Positions 50,737-59,722 of a stretch of DNA of 64,000 bases are shown here, one piece after another. Position numbers and translations under genes: made by a program. The stretch is from Pseudomonas mosselii. GTDB lineage: Bacteria; Pseudomonadota; Gammaproteobacteria; Pseudomonadales; Pseudomonadaceae. The notes under the pieces are model-generated. The model worked only from the letters and a program-made list of their open reading frames with translations. It was not told where the DNA came from and made no database searches. Every line of letters starts with the position of its first letter. Position 1 is the stretch's first letter. The stretch is from assembly GCF_005796105.1 (NCBI RefSeq), contig NZ_VAUO01000001.1, positions 558,001 through 622,000 of the forward strand, written 5' to 3'.

Positions 50737-51531
50737 TCAGAAATTGTCTTTCCACATACGCATCGCTGCGAAGCATGCCTCGGCTGATGTGATGGATAGT
50801 CTCGTGTGACGCTGGACAGCTTCAACGATCTTCGCCTCCCGCACACGGAGGAACGGGTTACAAGCCCGTTCAACGCTAATGCTGGTGGGCAAGGTGCACT
50901 GCCCGCGATTGCGGATTTCACAGACTTCAGTCAAGAGCTTGGCTATTTGTTGATTGTCTGGATCTACTGCCAAAGCAAAACGTAGGTTGGGCAGCGTGTA
51001 CTCATGTGCGCAGTACACCTGCGTCTGCCCTGGGAGCGCTGCGAGGCATTCGAGCGATATCAGCATTTGTCGCGGCGTACCCTCAAACAAGCGGCCACAG
51101 CCGGCGCTAAATAGCGTGTCTCCACTAAACAGCACATCCTCATCAACCAGGTAGAAGGCCAGATGCCCTGAAGTATGGCCAGGCACGGCGATAACATTAA
51201 TGGTTCGTCCTAGTACCTGGATCAAATCACCATCTGTGAGTGGCCGATCCCTAGCAGGGATTGATTCGTTTGCAGGGCCATAAACGAGGGGATTGAATTC
51301 AGACTTCAGCTTCTCGACACCACCCACGTGGTCACTGTGATGGTGAGTGATTAGCACATCGGAGAGCACCCAGCCGGGATGCTCTGCCAGCCAAGCTTGA
51401 ACTGGCCCGGCATCACCTGGATCTACAACTGCACAGGCCTGGTTTGCGTGATCGGCCAGAAGCCAGATGTAGTTGTCGATGAACGCTGGGATTGCGCAAA
51501 TCTCCAGGCGGTTTTCGGCAGTGTTCGTCAT
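50737..51531 (-). CDS. gloB: hydroxyacylglutathione hydrolase (glyoxalase II)
   Basis: 264-aa metallo-beta-lactamase-fold glyoxalase II, hydrolysing S-lactoylglutathione to D-lactate. Metal ligands are in THHHSDHVGG near residue 61, GHTSGHLAFYL near 120, GDTLFSAGCGRLFEGT near 137 and CAHEYT near 174. The C-terminal domain (NLRFALAVDP and the Lys/Arg glutathione-binding residues) is present. The ATG overlaps the GMC stop (ATGA, 51528-51531), so translation is coupled. Confidence 0.94.
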   Translation of the reverse strand: MTNTAENRLEICAIPAFIDNYIWLLADHANQACAVVDPGDAGPVQAWLAEHPGWVLSDVLITHHHSDHVGGVEKLKSEFNPLVYGPANESIPARDRPLTDGDLIQVLGRTINVIAVPGHTSGHLAFYLVDEDVLFSGDTLFSAGCGRLFEGTPRQMLISLECLAALPGQTQVYCAHEYTLPNLRFALAVDPDNQQIAKLLTEVCEIRNRGQCTLPTSISVERACNPFLRVREAKIVEAVQRHTRLSITSAEACFAAMRMWKDNF

Positions 51532-53096
51532 GCCGCATTCGTCCTCAAAGCATCAGCGATGAACTCAGCCTGACGAATCGCCAGGCTCACGATCGTCAGG
51601 GTTGGATTTTCGGCTGCGCTGGTAGTGAACTGACTGCCATCTGAAATGAACAGATTGGGGACTTCATGGCTCTGCCCGTACTTGTTGCAGACGCCATCGG
51701 CTTCCTTGTGGCTCATGCGACAAGTACCCATATTGTGAGTTGAGGGGTAGGGGGGGACGCGGTGAGTCTTCAGTGCGCCGACAGCTTCATAGACGGCGCT
51801 ACCTTGCTGATAGGCGTGCTCTCGCATCGCAATATCATTGGGGTGGTCGTCGTAGTGCACGTTGGCCACAGGAATGCCGAAGCGGTCTTTGACGGTATCG
51901 CTCAGGGTGATGCGGTTGCTTTCCCGGGGCATGTCTTCACCCACCAACCACATGCCTGCCAGGTGCGTGTAGTTGTCCATGACGCGGGTGAAGTCACGTC
52001 CCCAGGCACCAGGATTGAAGAAGGCAGCCATGAAGGATGGGCCGAGCGAGATGGTTTCCATTTCGTAACCACCGACAAAGCCTCTGTCGGGATTGAAGTG
52101 CACCTCGTCTCCGATCAGGCCGGCCATAATGGTGCCCCGGTAGAAATGCACCGGATCCTTAAACTCTGCGAACACTGAGCCGGTGGTGTGGCGCATGTAG
52201 TGTTTACCGACCATCCCGGAGCCGTTGCCAATGCCATGAGGGAATAAGGTGCTGGTCGAATTGAGCAGCAGCCGAGGCGTTTCGATAGCATTACCTGCCA
52301 CTGCCACAAGACGCGCTTTCTGGCGTTGCAGTCGTCCTTGTGCGTCTGCGTAGACCACACCGGTTGCACGTCCCTTGGCATCGTGTTCGATTTTCACCGC
52401 GTGAGCCTGTGTGCGAAGTTCAAGCTTGCCAGTGGCTTCAGCTGCTGGAATCTCGGTGTACAGCGTTGACCATTTTGCCCCCATCTTGCAGCCCTGGAAG
52501 CAGAAGCCGAGTTGCATGCATTGGGCGCGTCCTGCACGGGCGCGGCTGTTGATCGCCATGTGGCCGGTACTGCATTTCTTGTAGCCAAGCTTGCGAGCAC
52601 CGTTGTACATCACCTGAAAATTGTTGTTTCCCGGCAGGCCTGGAATGTCGTTGGTGCGTGTCACGCCCATCTTGTCTTCTGCCCTTGCATAGAAGGGTTC
52701 CAGTTCTGCCAGCGTCAATGGCCAATCAAGCAGGTTCGCGTCTTTGATATCGCCATAGGTCTGGCGCGCCCGAAACTCGTGCTCTTGGAATCTCAGGCTG
52801 GCACCTGCCCAGTGGGTAGTCGTTCCGCCCACGGTTTTGCAGATCCAAGCTGGTAGGTTCGGGAAGTCCTTGGCGATCTGCCACGACCCCGAAGTCGTCC
52901 GGGTATCGCCCCAGGACAATTGCTCGAACGAAGGCCATTCGTCGTTGATGAAGGTGGCTGAGGATTGTCGCTGGCCGGCTTCCAATAGAACGACAGGGAT
53001 ACCCTTCTGACACAGCTCATTGGCCAGAGTCCCGCCACCCGCACCAGAACCGATGATCACCACTACCGAGTCGTCGTCAAAGTTGAATGTGGTCAT
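51528..53096 (-). CDS. GMC family oxidoreductase (large subunit of a membrane-bound dehydrogenase)
   Basis: 522-aa glucose-methanol-choline flavoenzyme of the gluconate/sorbitol/alcohol dehydrogenase type. FAD motif VVIIGSGAGGGTLANELCQKG at residues 11-31; WAGASLRF and the Cys-rich insertion CMQLGFCFQGCKMGAKWS near 193-215, a form seen in complexes with cytochrome and a small Tat subunit; the C-terminal catalytic region is STHNMGTCRMS and SDGSQFTTSAAENPTLTI. The small subunit gene is immediately upstream. It likely oxidises an alcohol or sugar in the periplasm or at the membrane. Confidence 0.9.
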   Translation of the reverse strand: MTTFNFDDDSVVVIIGSGAGGGTLANELCQKGIPVVLLEAGQRQSSATFINDEWPSFEQLSWGDTRTTSGSWQIAKDFPNLPAWICKTVGGTTTHWAGASLRFQEHEFRARQTYGDIKDANLLDWPLTLAELEPFYARAEDKMGVTRTNDIPGLPGNNNFQVMYNGARKLGYKKCSTGHMAINSRARAGRAQCMQLGFCFQGCKMGAKWSTLYTEIPAAEATGKLELRTQAHAVKIEHDAKGRATGVVYADAQGRLQRQKARLVAVAGNAIETPRLLLNSTSTLFPHGIGNGSGMVGKHYMRHTTGSVFAEFKDPVHFYRGTIMAGLIGDEVHFNPDRGFVGGYEMETISLGPSFMAAFFNPGAWGRDFTRVMDNYTHLAGMWLVGEDMPRESNRITLSDTVKDRFGIPVANVHYDDHPNDIAMREHAYQQGSAVYEAVGALKTHRVPPYPSTHNMGTCRMSHKEADGVCNKYGQSHEVPNLFISDGSQFTTSAAENPTLTIVSLAIRQAEFIADALRTNAA

Positions 53097-53106
53097 GTAC
53101 GCATCC

Positions 53107-53667
53107 TCAGGAAAAGGCGGGGGGGCTGGCTTCGGTGGGAGCTGCAGGCAGCCATTTCAGGTCGTTGAAACCGCGCATCAAATAGCCGCCTTTAGGGAAG
53201 GAGGCGCCCTCGTAGCCAAAGTGCTGGTAGGCGAGTTCGTTGCTGTAAAGAGCATTGACCGACACTGATCTGACCAGGGTGAAAAAAGGGGTGCTCTCGA
53301 TGGACTCAAGCACGGCCAATTGGCGCTCCTCATCCAGATTCAGCCAGTCGCCACCTGCTGATTTATCTAGCTCGCTCAGGCCTTGCTCAAGCAGGGGAAG
53401 AATGGAGGGATCAGTCACGGCGCGGTCGTCCAATGCCTTGATCGCGAAAGCGTACACAGCGTCTTCCATCTGATCGTGAGGATAGATGCGGCGCACCATA
53501 ACGATCAGGCGCGCGGCCACCGTATTGTTCAGCATTTTCATTTCGAGCGCCCAGGTTGTACTGGGGGCAAGTAGAGCTATGGGGCCGGACGTGAAAAGCA
53601 GTGTGCCCAAAAGAATCCCGCCACTGCCTTTGAGGAAGCCACGGCGGCTAGCTTGTAGATCGGTCAT
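53107..53667 (-). CDS. gluconate 2-dehydrogenase subunit 3-type protein (Tat substrate)
   Basis: 186-aa small subunit from ATG 53667 (AGGAG upstream). The N-terminus SRRGFLKGSGGILLGTLLF is a twin-arginine signal, so the complex is exported folded with its FAD subunit. The mature part (VRRIYPHDQMEDAVYAFAIKAL, SPFFTLVR-type region near the end) matches the gluconate_2-dh3 family. It sits 10 nt before the GMC gene and forms a complex with it and a cytochrome c. Confidence 0.87.
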   Translation of the reverse strand: MTDLQASRRGFLKGSGGILLGTLLFTSGPIALLAPSTTWALEMKMLNNTVAARLIVMVRRIYPHDQMEDAVYAFAIKALDDRAVTDPSILPLLEQGLSELDKSAGGDWLNLDEERQLAVLESIESTPFFTLVRSVSVNALYSNELAYQHFGYEGASFPKGGYLMRGFNDLKWLPAAPTEASPPAFS

Positions 53668-53785
53668 GCGGTTCTCCTTTTTGTTTTTATAGGAGCCTGA
53701 CATCACGGGTGCTGCTTGAGAGGGATTTGCGTTTTCCAGACGGAGTAGATCGACTACTTCTGAACGTCAGATGCTCGAGATTGCG

Positions 53786-54178
53786 CTATTGATAGTGGCC
53801 GGCGCGCTGCAGCACTTCGATCTTGTAGCCATCAGGGTCTTGAATGAAAAAGAATCGAGCAAGCATCTCCTCGCCACGTTTGAATTCCTTGATGGGGGCA
53901 GGAGAGAGCCCTATTTCGCTCAAGCGAGCGTGATGGTGATCAAGGTCTTCTACTGCGAAGGCGACATGGCCATAGCCACTGCCGTGGGTGTAGCCGTCTT
54001 GGCCCTTGTTCCAGGTCAGTTCGATTTCGGCGCCGCTTTGCTGGTCGTGCAGGTAGACGAGGGAGAAGTCGTCGAATTCAAGGCGATGGGATTCCTGCAG
54101 GTCGAATGCTTGTCCGTAGAAACGCATGGAGGCATCTAGGTCACCTACACGGATCATGGTGTGGAGGAATTTTGGCAT
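53786..54178 (-). CDS. gloA: lactoylglutathione lyase (glyoxalase I)-like VOC protein
   Basis: 130-aa vicinal-oxygen-chelate protein starting at ATG 54178 (product MPKFLHTMIRVGDLDASMRFY), AGGAAAG upstream. Metal ligands expected at His7 and Glu56 (first half) and at GHVAFAVEDLD and DPDGYKIEVLQ in the second half, as in glyoxalase I. The neighbouring glyoxalase II supports the name. The 118-nt gap to the Tat subunit suggests the same operon. Confidence 0.88.
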   Translation of the reverse strand: MPKFLHTMIRVGDLDASMRFYGQAFDLQESHRLEFDDFSLVYLHDQQSGAEIELTWNKGQDGYTHGSGYGHVAFAVEDLDHHHARLSEIGLSPAPIKEFKRGEEMLARFFFIQDPDGYKIEVLQRAGHYQ

Positions 54179-54237
54179 TATCAGGCTTTCCTGTGGTGTT
54201 GTTATGCACTCAGGATGGCAGCATGAAAATCTGGCGG

Positions 54238-54301
54238 GTAATAAGTGGCTATTACGTGCGCCTCGGCAGCGAAATGGGTACGTGTAATAGCGGTGTATTA
54301 C
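54238..54301. promoter_or_regulatory. twin GTAATA-N6-TATTAC palindromes
   Basis: Sites at 54238-54255 and 54284-54301, centres 46 bp apart, mutually inverted in their flanks (CGGGTAATA at one end, TATTACCCG at the other). They lie between the divergent gloA operon and the RHH gene. An operator pair for a dimeric regulator is likely. Confidence 0.6.
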
Positions 54302-54385
54302 CCGCGTGCTGCTTGGGTCAGGTACCTTGAAGCTTGGGCCTATACCATCGACGGGACGTAACCAGGTAGATCCAGTGGAGGCGTT

Positions 54386-54688
54386 ATGTGTGAGCTGTAT
54401 GTGAAGGCAGACCCGATTCTTTATGAGTCGCGCTCGCGCTCCTTGCGTATTCGGGGCGTAGTCACCACCTTGCGTCTGGAAAACCAGTTCTGGGACATCT
54501 TGACTGAGATTGCTGCAACGGACGGTGTCAGCACCAACCAGCTGATCGCGAAGCTGTACGAGGAAGTCATGGATTATCGCGGAGAGGTAGTGAATTTTGC
54601 TTCGTTCCTGAGGGTAAGCTGCACCCGATACCTGAGTCAGAAGCAAGTGGTAAATAAAGTAGTTCCATTCTCAATCGCTGCCGGTTGA
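54386..54688 (+). CDS. ribbon-helix-helix domain protein
   Basis: 100-aa protein with a C-terminal ribbon-helix-helix (RHH_4) domain: SRSLRIRGVVTTLRLENQFWDILTEIAATDGVSTNQLIAKLYEEV, where the first segment is the beta strand and two helices follow. Probable DNA-binding regulator, divergent from gloA; the palindrome pair in between is a possible target. Stop at 54688; the convergent RND gene ends 92 nt further on. Confidence 0.8.
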   Translation: MCELYVKADPILYESRSRSLRIRGVVTTLRLENQFWDILTEIAATDGVSTNQLIAKLYEEVMDYRGEVVNFASFLRVSCTRYLSQKQVVNKVVPFSIAAG

Positions 54689-54780
54689 TTCGGCGTATTG
54701 GCTATCGGTTGTCGAGCAACTCAGCCGTCCGTTGTGCGGTCTTGAGATTACCGACCCGCTATGACACGGGTCGGTGGTGA

Positions 54781-57207
54781 TCAAAGCAGCGCCTGTCCAG
54801 TTTTGGAATGAGCACCAAGGTGGTGATTTGTTAGGAGTAGCCTTGCCAGAGCTGGAGTCAGGATAAGAGCGCCCAGCATGTTCCAGATGAACATGAACGC
54901 CAGCAGTATGCCCATGTCCGCTTGAAATTTGATGGGCGAGAATGCCCAGGTAGCCACCGCAATTCCCAGCGTGACGCCGGTCAGGATCACGACCTTTCCA
55001 GTCGACAACAAGGCAAGGTAATAGGCGCGCGATAGCGTCTCACCATTGCGCAGGTTTGCGAGCGTGACGCTGAGAATGTATAGCGAGTAGTCGACGCCGA
55101 TACCAACACCCAAAGCGATCACAGGAAGGGTGGCGACCTTCAGACCAATACCCAAGCCAACCATGAGAGCCTCACATAAAATGGAGGTGAGCATGAGCGG
55201 CAATACCGTGCAGATCACCGCACGCCATGAGCGGAAGGTGATGAAGCACAGGATCGTCACCGCCGCATACACCATCATCAACATCTGCACATTTGCCTTC
55301 TTCACGACGATGTTGGTTGCGGCCTCAATCCCGGCATTACCTGCTGCGGACATGAACTGAAGGGTTTTGCTGTTGTTCGCTGCTGCGAATGTCTCAACTG
55401 TATTCACCACGCGGGTGAGAGTGTCTGCTTTGTGGTCAGCGAGGAAGACATTGATGGTTAGCAGATCACAGTTCTGATTGAACAGTTCTCTTGGGGCGCG
55501 TGTAATGATGGCGTTGAGCAGGCCTTGGTTTCGAGGAATTTCGTACCAGGTGAGGCTACCCTCATTCATTCCTGCAGCAGCCTGTTTACTCAACGCAGCG
55601 AGGGAGGTAGTCGAGACGACACCCGGGAGTTGCTGTAGCCTGGCCTCCAGGGCGTCGACTTTGACCAAGGTTTCATAATTAGCGCAGTAGTACTGCGGTG
55701 TCTTGACCATGACAACATACTTGTCGCTGCTCGCCGCATAGTTATTAACCATGAAGGCGTTGTCCTGATTGTAACGAGACTCAGCACGCAACTCAGGTGC
55801 ACCTGGATCGAGATCGCCGACCTTGAGGTGCAAGCTGATTGCAAATCCCGCAGCAGCCATTGCACCTGCAATGATTAACGCGCCATTGCTCCAGCGACCT
55901 GGACTGGTGAAACGATCCAAAAAGCTCCACAGCGAATGCCGGGCCTCCGTTTGATCGTGCGCCTTTTGTTCCGACTCTGCTTCGCGCCGCGCAGCAGTTT
56001 TACTGACACCTGTGTAGGAGAGCAGCACGGGTAGCAGTACAAGGTTTGTCAGAACCAGCACAAGTACGCCAATGGTGGCAGTAACCGCCAGATCTTGGAT
56101 GACCGGGATGTTGATGATCATCAACACGGCAAAACCCACCGCGTCAGCAAGCAACGCCATTGCACCGGTCAGGAACAGCCTTCGGAAAGTGAGGCGCGCC
56201 GCAATGAGTTTGTCCGCACCGCGACCAATGTCCTGCATGATGCCATTCATCTTCTGTGCGCCATGGGACAGGCCGATAGCAAAGATCAGGAAGGGCACCA
56301 AAATCGAGTAGGGGTCAAGGTTGTAACCCATTGATGCTAACAGGCCGAGCAACCACACCACAGCAATCACCGAGCACAGCAGTACCAGCAAGGTGCTGCG
56401 CAGGCAGCGGGTGTACCAATAGAGAACCAGAGCACAGATTACTAGAGTGCCAGCGAAGAACAGCTGCATCAGTGCCAGGCCGTCCATCAGGTCACCCACT
56501 ACTTTGGCAAAGCCGGTAATGGCGATGCTCGTGTGCTCATTGCTGTATTTTTCGCGCAGATCATCGAGCTGTTTGGAGAGGGCTCGATAGTCCAAGGCGT
56601 TATCGGAGCCAGCAGTGGCCGCATCCTGCAAAGGGAGGATAATGACGCTCGATTGCAGATTCGGCGCTACCAGTCTGCCGATTTCACCCGAGCGTTCAAC
56701 GTTTTGTCGTACCTGTTCAATGCTGGCGGGCGACCCATCATAGTCCTCAGGAATCACGGGGCCGCCGTCGAATCCCTCTTCAGTGACTCCAATCCACCGC
56801 GTGGCCGGTGTCCACAGTGATTTCATGTAGGGGCGATCCACCCCCGTCAGCAGGAAAAGATCATCGTTGAGTTGCTTCAGTGTTTCCAGGTAAGCGGTGT
56901 TGTAGATGGAGCCGTCGTTACTTTTGACGGCGATTCGCAGCGTATTGCCGCCTTCTCCGAGTTGGCCACGGTACTGGAAATAGTTCTGAATGTAGGGATG
57001 ATCAACCGGGATCATGCTTTCGAATGCAGCACTCAAACGCAAATGCTGTGCTTGCCAGGCGAGGGTGGCGCTGACCAGGAGGCAGAACAAGACGATCAGT
57101 CGGCGATACCGGAACAGCAACCGCTCGGGCAAGCTACCTGACCGGGGATCGAAAAGAGCAATCTTGTTGTCTGTACCGGGCTGCTGTACGGTTACTTTAC
57201 TGTTCAC
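54781..57207 (-). CDS. RND/MMPL superfamily transporter
   Basis: 808-aa RND-type membrane protein with the pattern one helix, large periplasmic loop, five helices, repeated twice (first helix RRLIVLFCLLVSATLAWQA near residue 35). The IGVGVDYSLYILSVTL block near 712 and IGLSHGAQKMNG near 310 are the conserved MMPL/HpnN helix-4 motifs. Probably moves lipid-like or hydrophobic compounds between membrane layers. The start overlaps the YCF48 stop by 11 nt. Last gene of the DUF1302-DUF1329-YCF48-RND operon. Confidence 0.9.
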   Translation of the reverse strand: MNSKVTVQQPGTDNKIALFDPRSGSLPERLLFRYRRLIVLFCLLVSATLAWQAQHLRLSAAFESMIPVDHPYIQNYFQYRGQLGEGGNTLRIAVKSNDGSIYNTAYLETLKQLNDDLFLLTGVDRPYMKSLWTPATRWIGVTEEGFDGGPVIPEDYDGSPASIEQVRQNVERSGEIGRLVAPNLQSSVIILPLQDAATAGSDNALDYRALSKQLDDLREKYSNEHTSIAITGFAKVVGDLMDGLALMQLFFAGTLVICALVLYWYTRCLRSTLLVLLCSVIAVVWLLGLLASMGYNLDPYSILVPFLIFAIGLSHGAQKMNGIMQDIGRGADKLIAARLTFRRLFLTGAMALLADAVGFAVLMIINIPVIQDLAVTATIGVLVLVLTNLVLLPVLLSYTGVSKTAARREAESEQKAHDQTEARHSLWSFLDRFTSPGRWSNGALIIAGAMAAAGFAISLHLKVGDLDPGAPELRAESRYNQDNAFMVNNYAASSDKYVVMVKTPQYYCANYETLVKVDALEARLQQLPGVVSTTSLAALSKQAAAGMNEGSLTWYEIPRNQGLLNAIITRAPRELFNQNCDLLTINVFLADHKADTLTRVVNTVETFAAANNSKTLQFMSAAGNAGIEAATNIVVKKANVQMLMMVYAAVTILCFITFRSWRAVICTVLPLMLTSILCEALMVGLGIGLKVATLPVIALGVGIGVDYSLYILSVTLANLRNGETLSRAYYLALLSTGKVVILTGVTLGIAVATWAFSPIKFQADMGILLAFMFIWNMLGALILTPALARLLLTNHHLGAHSKTGQALL

Positions 57208-58300
57208 GAGTGGTGCTCCGATTCAGCTCATCTAGGTTCACACGCGTTACTCCACGAGCACTGCTCAGCACCAGCTTGCCGGTACCTACTTCGATCAAAC
57301 CTGTGAGGTAGCTAGGTTCTTCAAGCGTGAGTGCGGTGAAGCCGTGCTGCGGCTCTTTGCTCGTCAGCAGTCGGCCAGACTCGTCGACCAGTAACGTGCG
57401 GCCATCGCTGAGTAGCGTCCCGGCGGTGATGGTTATCGGACTTGGGTTCGCCACAGGTTGCCAGCTATCCCCCGCGTCATTGGAGAAATAGCTCTTGCCA
57501 CGCAGGCCAAAAGCAAGCAGGCCGTGCTGGCTCGTTGGGACTAAGCCAAAGAGGGTTCCAGTGGCAGGAGAGGTGAGTGTCTCAAACGTGGTACCTCGAT
57601 CATTCGAGCGGAGTAGAAGACCCTGTTCGCCAAAAATGAACAGCTTGTCATCAATCTGCTGGATGCCATACAGATGCATGGCGGCAGGGTTATCCAAGCG
57701 CTCTTCGATGCTGTACCAGGTGTTCCCTCCATCATTGGTGGAGAACGCCAAGCCGTAGGCGCCCACCACGATACCGTGTGTCGCATCAATGAAATGTACG
57801 CCAAGGAACGGTTTGTCTGGGCCGTCTTCGAGCAGGCTGCGCGCGCTAGAGACGCGCTTTTCATTGAGTGCATTTGGCTCTTGCTCAAACCGCTTCTCGG
57901 CAGCCTCAAGTACCGTCTGGGCCGCTTGGCGACCATCCAATTGCAGCTTCCAACTCCGACCACCGTCACTGCTATGAAGCACAACGCCGGCATGACCAAC
58001 GGCCCAACCTTGATCGGGTGTCGGGAAAACAACACGAGTTAGCGTGACGCTTACCGGTGTGTCGACCTGGTTCCAGGACTGGCCGTCATCTTCAGAGCGA
58101 AGGATGAAGCCACGCTCGCCGACAGCTACCAGTGCATTGCCCGCTCGTGATACATCGAGCATCAGCGAGTGTTGGGCCAAACCGCTGTGCAGTGCAGATT
58201 GTTGTAGCGGCTCAGTCGGCACGGCCTCATCTGCCACGCTGGCACCCGTCACGCCCAAGCTAAGGGCGAGTGCAAGCCTGCCAATTAGTATTCGTTGCAT
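57197..58300 (-). CDS. YCF48/photosystem II stability-like beta-propeller protein
   Basis: 367-aa exported protein with a signal peptide (about residues 1-23, LALALSLGVTGASVADE). Repeats of the type GERGFILRSEDDGQSW, GHAGVVLHSSDGGRSWKLQ, GAYGLAFSTNDGGNTWYSI, GEQGLLLRSNDRGTTFETL and GLRGKSYFSNDAGDSWQPV mark a YCF48/sortilin-like propeller (SxDGGxxW). In proteobacteria such proteins are usually next to DUF1302/DUF1329 and RND genes; their role is not known. Confidence 0.88.
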   Translation of the reverse strand: MQRILIGRLALALSLGVTGASVADEAVPTEPLQQSALHSGLAQHSLMLDVSRAGNALVAVGERGFILRSEDDGQSWNQVDTPVSVTLTRVVFPTPDQGWAVGHAGVVLHSSDGGRSWKLQLDGRQAAQTVLEAAEKRFEQEPNALNEKRVSSARSLLEDGPDKPFLGVHFIDATHGIVVGAYGLAFSTNDGGNTWYSIEERLDNPAAMHLYGIQQIDDKLFIFGEQGLLLRSNDRGTTFETLTSPATGTLFGLVPTSQHGLLAFGLRGKSYFSNDAGDSWQPVANPSPITITAGTLLSDGRTLLVDESGRLLTSKEPQHGFTALTLEEPSYLTGLIEVGTGKLVLSSARGVTRVNLDELNRSTTREQ

Positions 58301-58354
58301 CGTTGGATACCTCGAAGGAGGGCGGGTATGGCATACCCGCCCTGAAGGCCTGGT

Positions 58355-59704
58355 TCAGCGTGCGGAGTCAGAGGCAACCGCGTTACCGGTGAAGAAGTTT
58401 TCCGCCTTGCGCGGCACAACCGAGTAACGCTCCCCATTGAGCCCTTGCACCACGCTGTACGTGCCCGCTTGCAGGTTGTAAATCACGACCGGTTTGACCA
58501 CGACGGCGGGAATCGATGGCACCACGAAAGGCAGTGCCTGATTGACGCGCCAGAGCTTACCTTGAGCGTCATAGCCATCAGCCAAGGCAATAGTCCAGCT
58601 GTCCTCATCGATGTAGAAGCGACGCTTCGGTACAGCATGACGCTTACCGGGCGCGACGGTTGCCTCAACTTCCCATACGCGGTGCAGTTCCCAGCGCATT
58701 TTCTCTGGATTGAGGACATCCTTGGTGTTGACCTCTTCAGGCTTGAGCGAGTGGAAATTGTTGAGGTTGTACGGGATGTACATTTCTTTCTTTCCGATCA
58801 ACTTCCAATCGTAGCGATCTGGATGACCGATGAAGCCATGCACCTCGTCAAAGTAGTTGGCACCGGATGCCACGAAGTCTGGCGTGTCGTAACCTACCGT
58901 TGGTGCACGCCGAACGCGGCGCTGGCCGACCAGATATTGCCAGGCGTCCCGTGGGCTTGCGGCGTTGATGCTGTCATGAGTGACCAGTGATTCACCGGCT
59001 TTGAAGGGTGGTTCATTGGTGAGGAAGCGCAGCAGCACATATTGCCCTGACCATTTATCAGCAGTCCCATCCTTGTAGTAGTAGGGGTATTGCCAGTTCT
59101 CCACCCCTCGACTGGCCATCGTGCGAGAACCGTCCGCATTGCCGATGGTGTTGCGGTAGCCCATCTCGATGGACTCGGCCTCGACACGCAGGAGGAAGTT
59201 CCAGATCAGCTCACTGCCGGATTTCGGAATCGGGAACGGGATGCCTCCGTAGCAGCCTTTCACCGAAAGACCGTTCTCTGTCAGCTGGCAACGCGTGGCG
59301 TTGGCTTGGGTGTTGTCATAGACCCATTGTGGGGCTGCGGCAGTGCGGTGCGTCGGGTAGACATCCAGGAAGAAGCTATTCGGATACTTCTTCAGCAAAG
59401 CCTGGGTGCCTTCACTGAGTTTGTTGGCGTACTGCCCTGCATTGGCTGCGGTGATGCGCAGCACTGGCTTTTCGCCTGGGAACAGGTCGGCTGGCACATC
59501 ACCGAATTTGGCACCTGATACTTCCTTGGTGATGCCGCCACTCCAGGCGGGGATGCTCCCATCGGCATTGCCCGCTCGTTCTGCCCCCAGCGGAGTGAGA
59601 GAGCTTTTCAGCGTTTCGGCTTCTTGAGGCGAGACGGCAGCGAGTACGTGGCTGACCGCAAGGCTGGCAGCAAGAGCGGTCATCAACAAAACCTGTCTTT
59701 TCAT
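58355..59704 (-). CDS. DUF1329 domain protein
   Basis: 449-aa exported DUF1329 (LolA/outer-membrane-lipoprotein-like beta-sheet) protein. Signal peptide MKRQVLLMTALAASLAVSHVLA, then the family start SPQEAETLKSSLTPLGAERAGNADGSIPAWSGGIT. Two Cys (ATRCQLTENGLSVKGCYGG) near residues 138-151 may form a disulfide. Found with DUF1302 and RND proteins in hydrocarbon, steroid and other hydrophobic-substrate loci. Probably a periplasmic carrier; not proven. Confidence 0.9.
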   Translation of the reverse strand: MKRQVLLMTALAASLAVSHVLAAVSPQEAETLKSSLTPLGAERAGNADGSIPAWSGGITKEVSGAKFGDVPADLFPGEKPVLRITAANAGQYANKLSEGTQALLKKYPNSFFLDVYPTHRTAAAPQWVYDNTQANATRCQLTENGLSVKGCYGGIPFPIPKSGSELIWNFLLRVEAESIEMGYRNTIGNADGSRTMASRGVENWQYPYYYKDGTADKWSGQYVLLRFLTNEPPFKAGESLVTHDSINAASPRDAWQYLVGQRRVRRAPTVGYDTPDFVASGANYFDEVHGFIGHPDRYDWKLIGKKEMYIPYNLNNFHSLKPEEVNTKDVLNPEKMRWELHRVWEVEATVAPGKRHAVPKRRFYIDEDSWTIALADGYDAQGKLWRVNQALPFVVPSIPAVVVKPVVIYNLQAGTYSVVQGLNGERYSVVPRKAENFFTGNAVASDSAR

Positions 59705-59722
59705 TTTATTGTTCTCCGGGAA

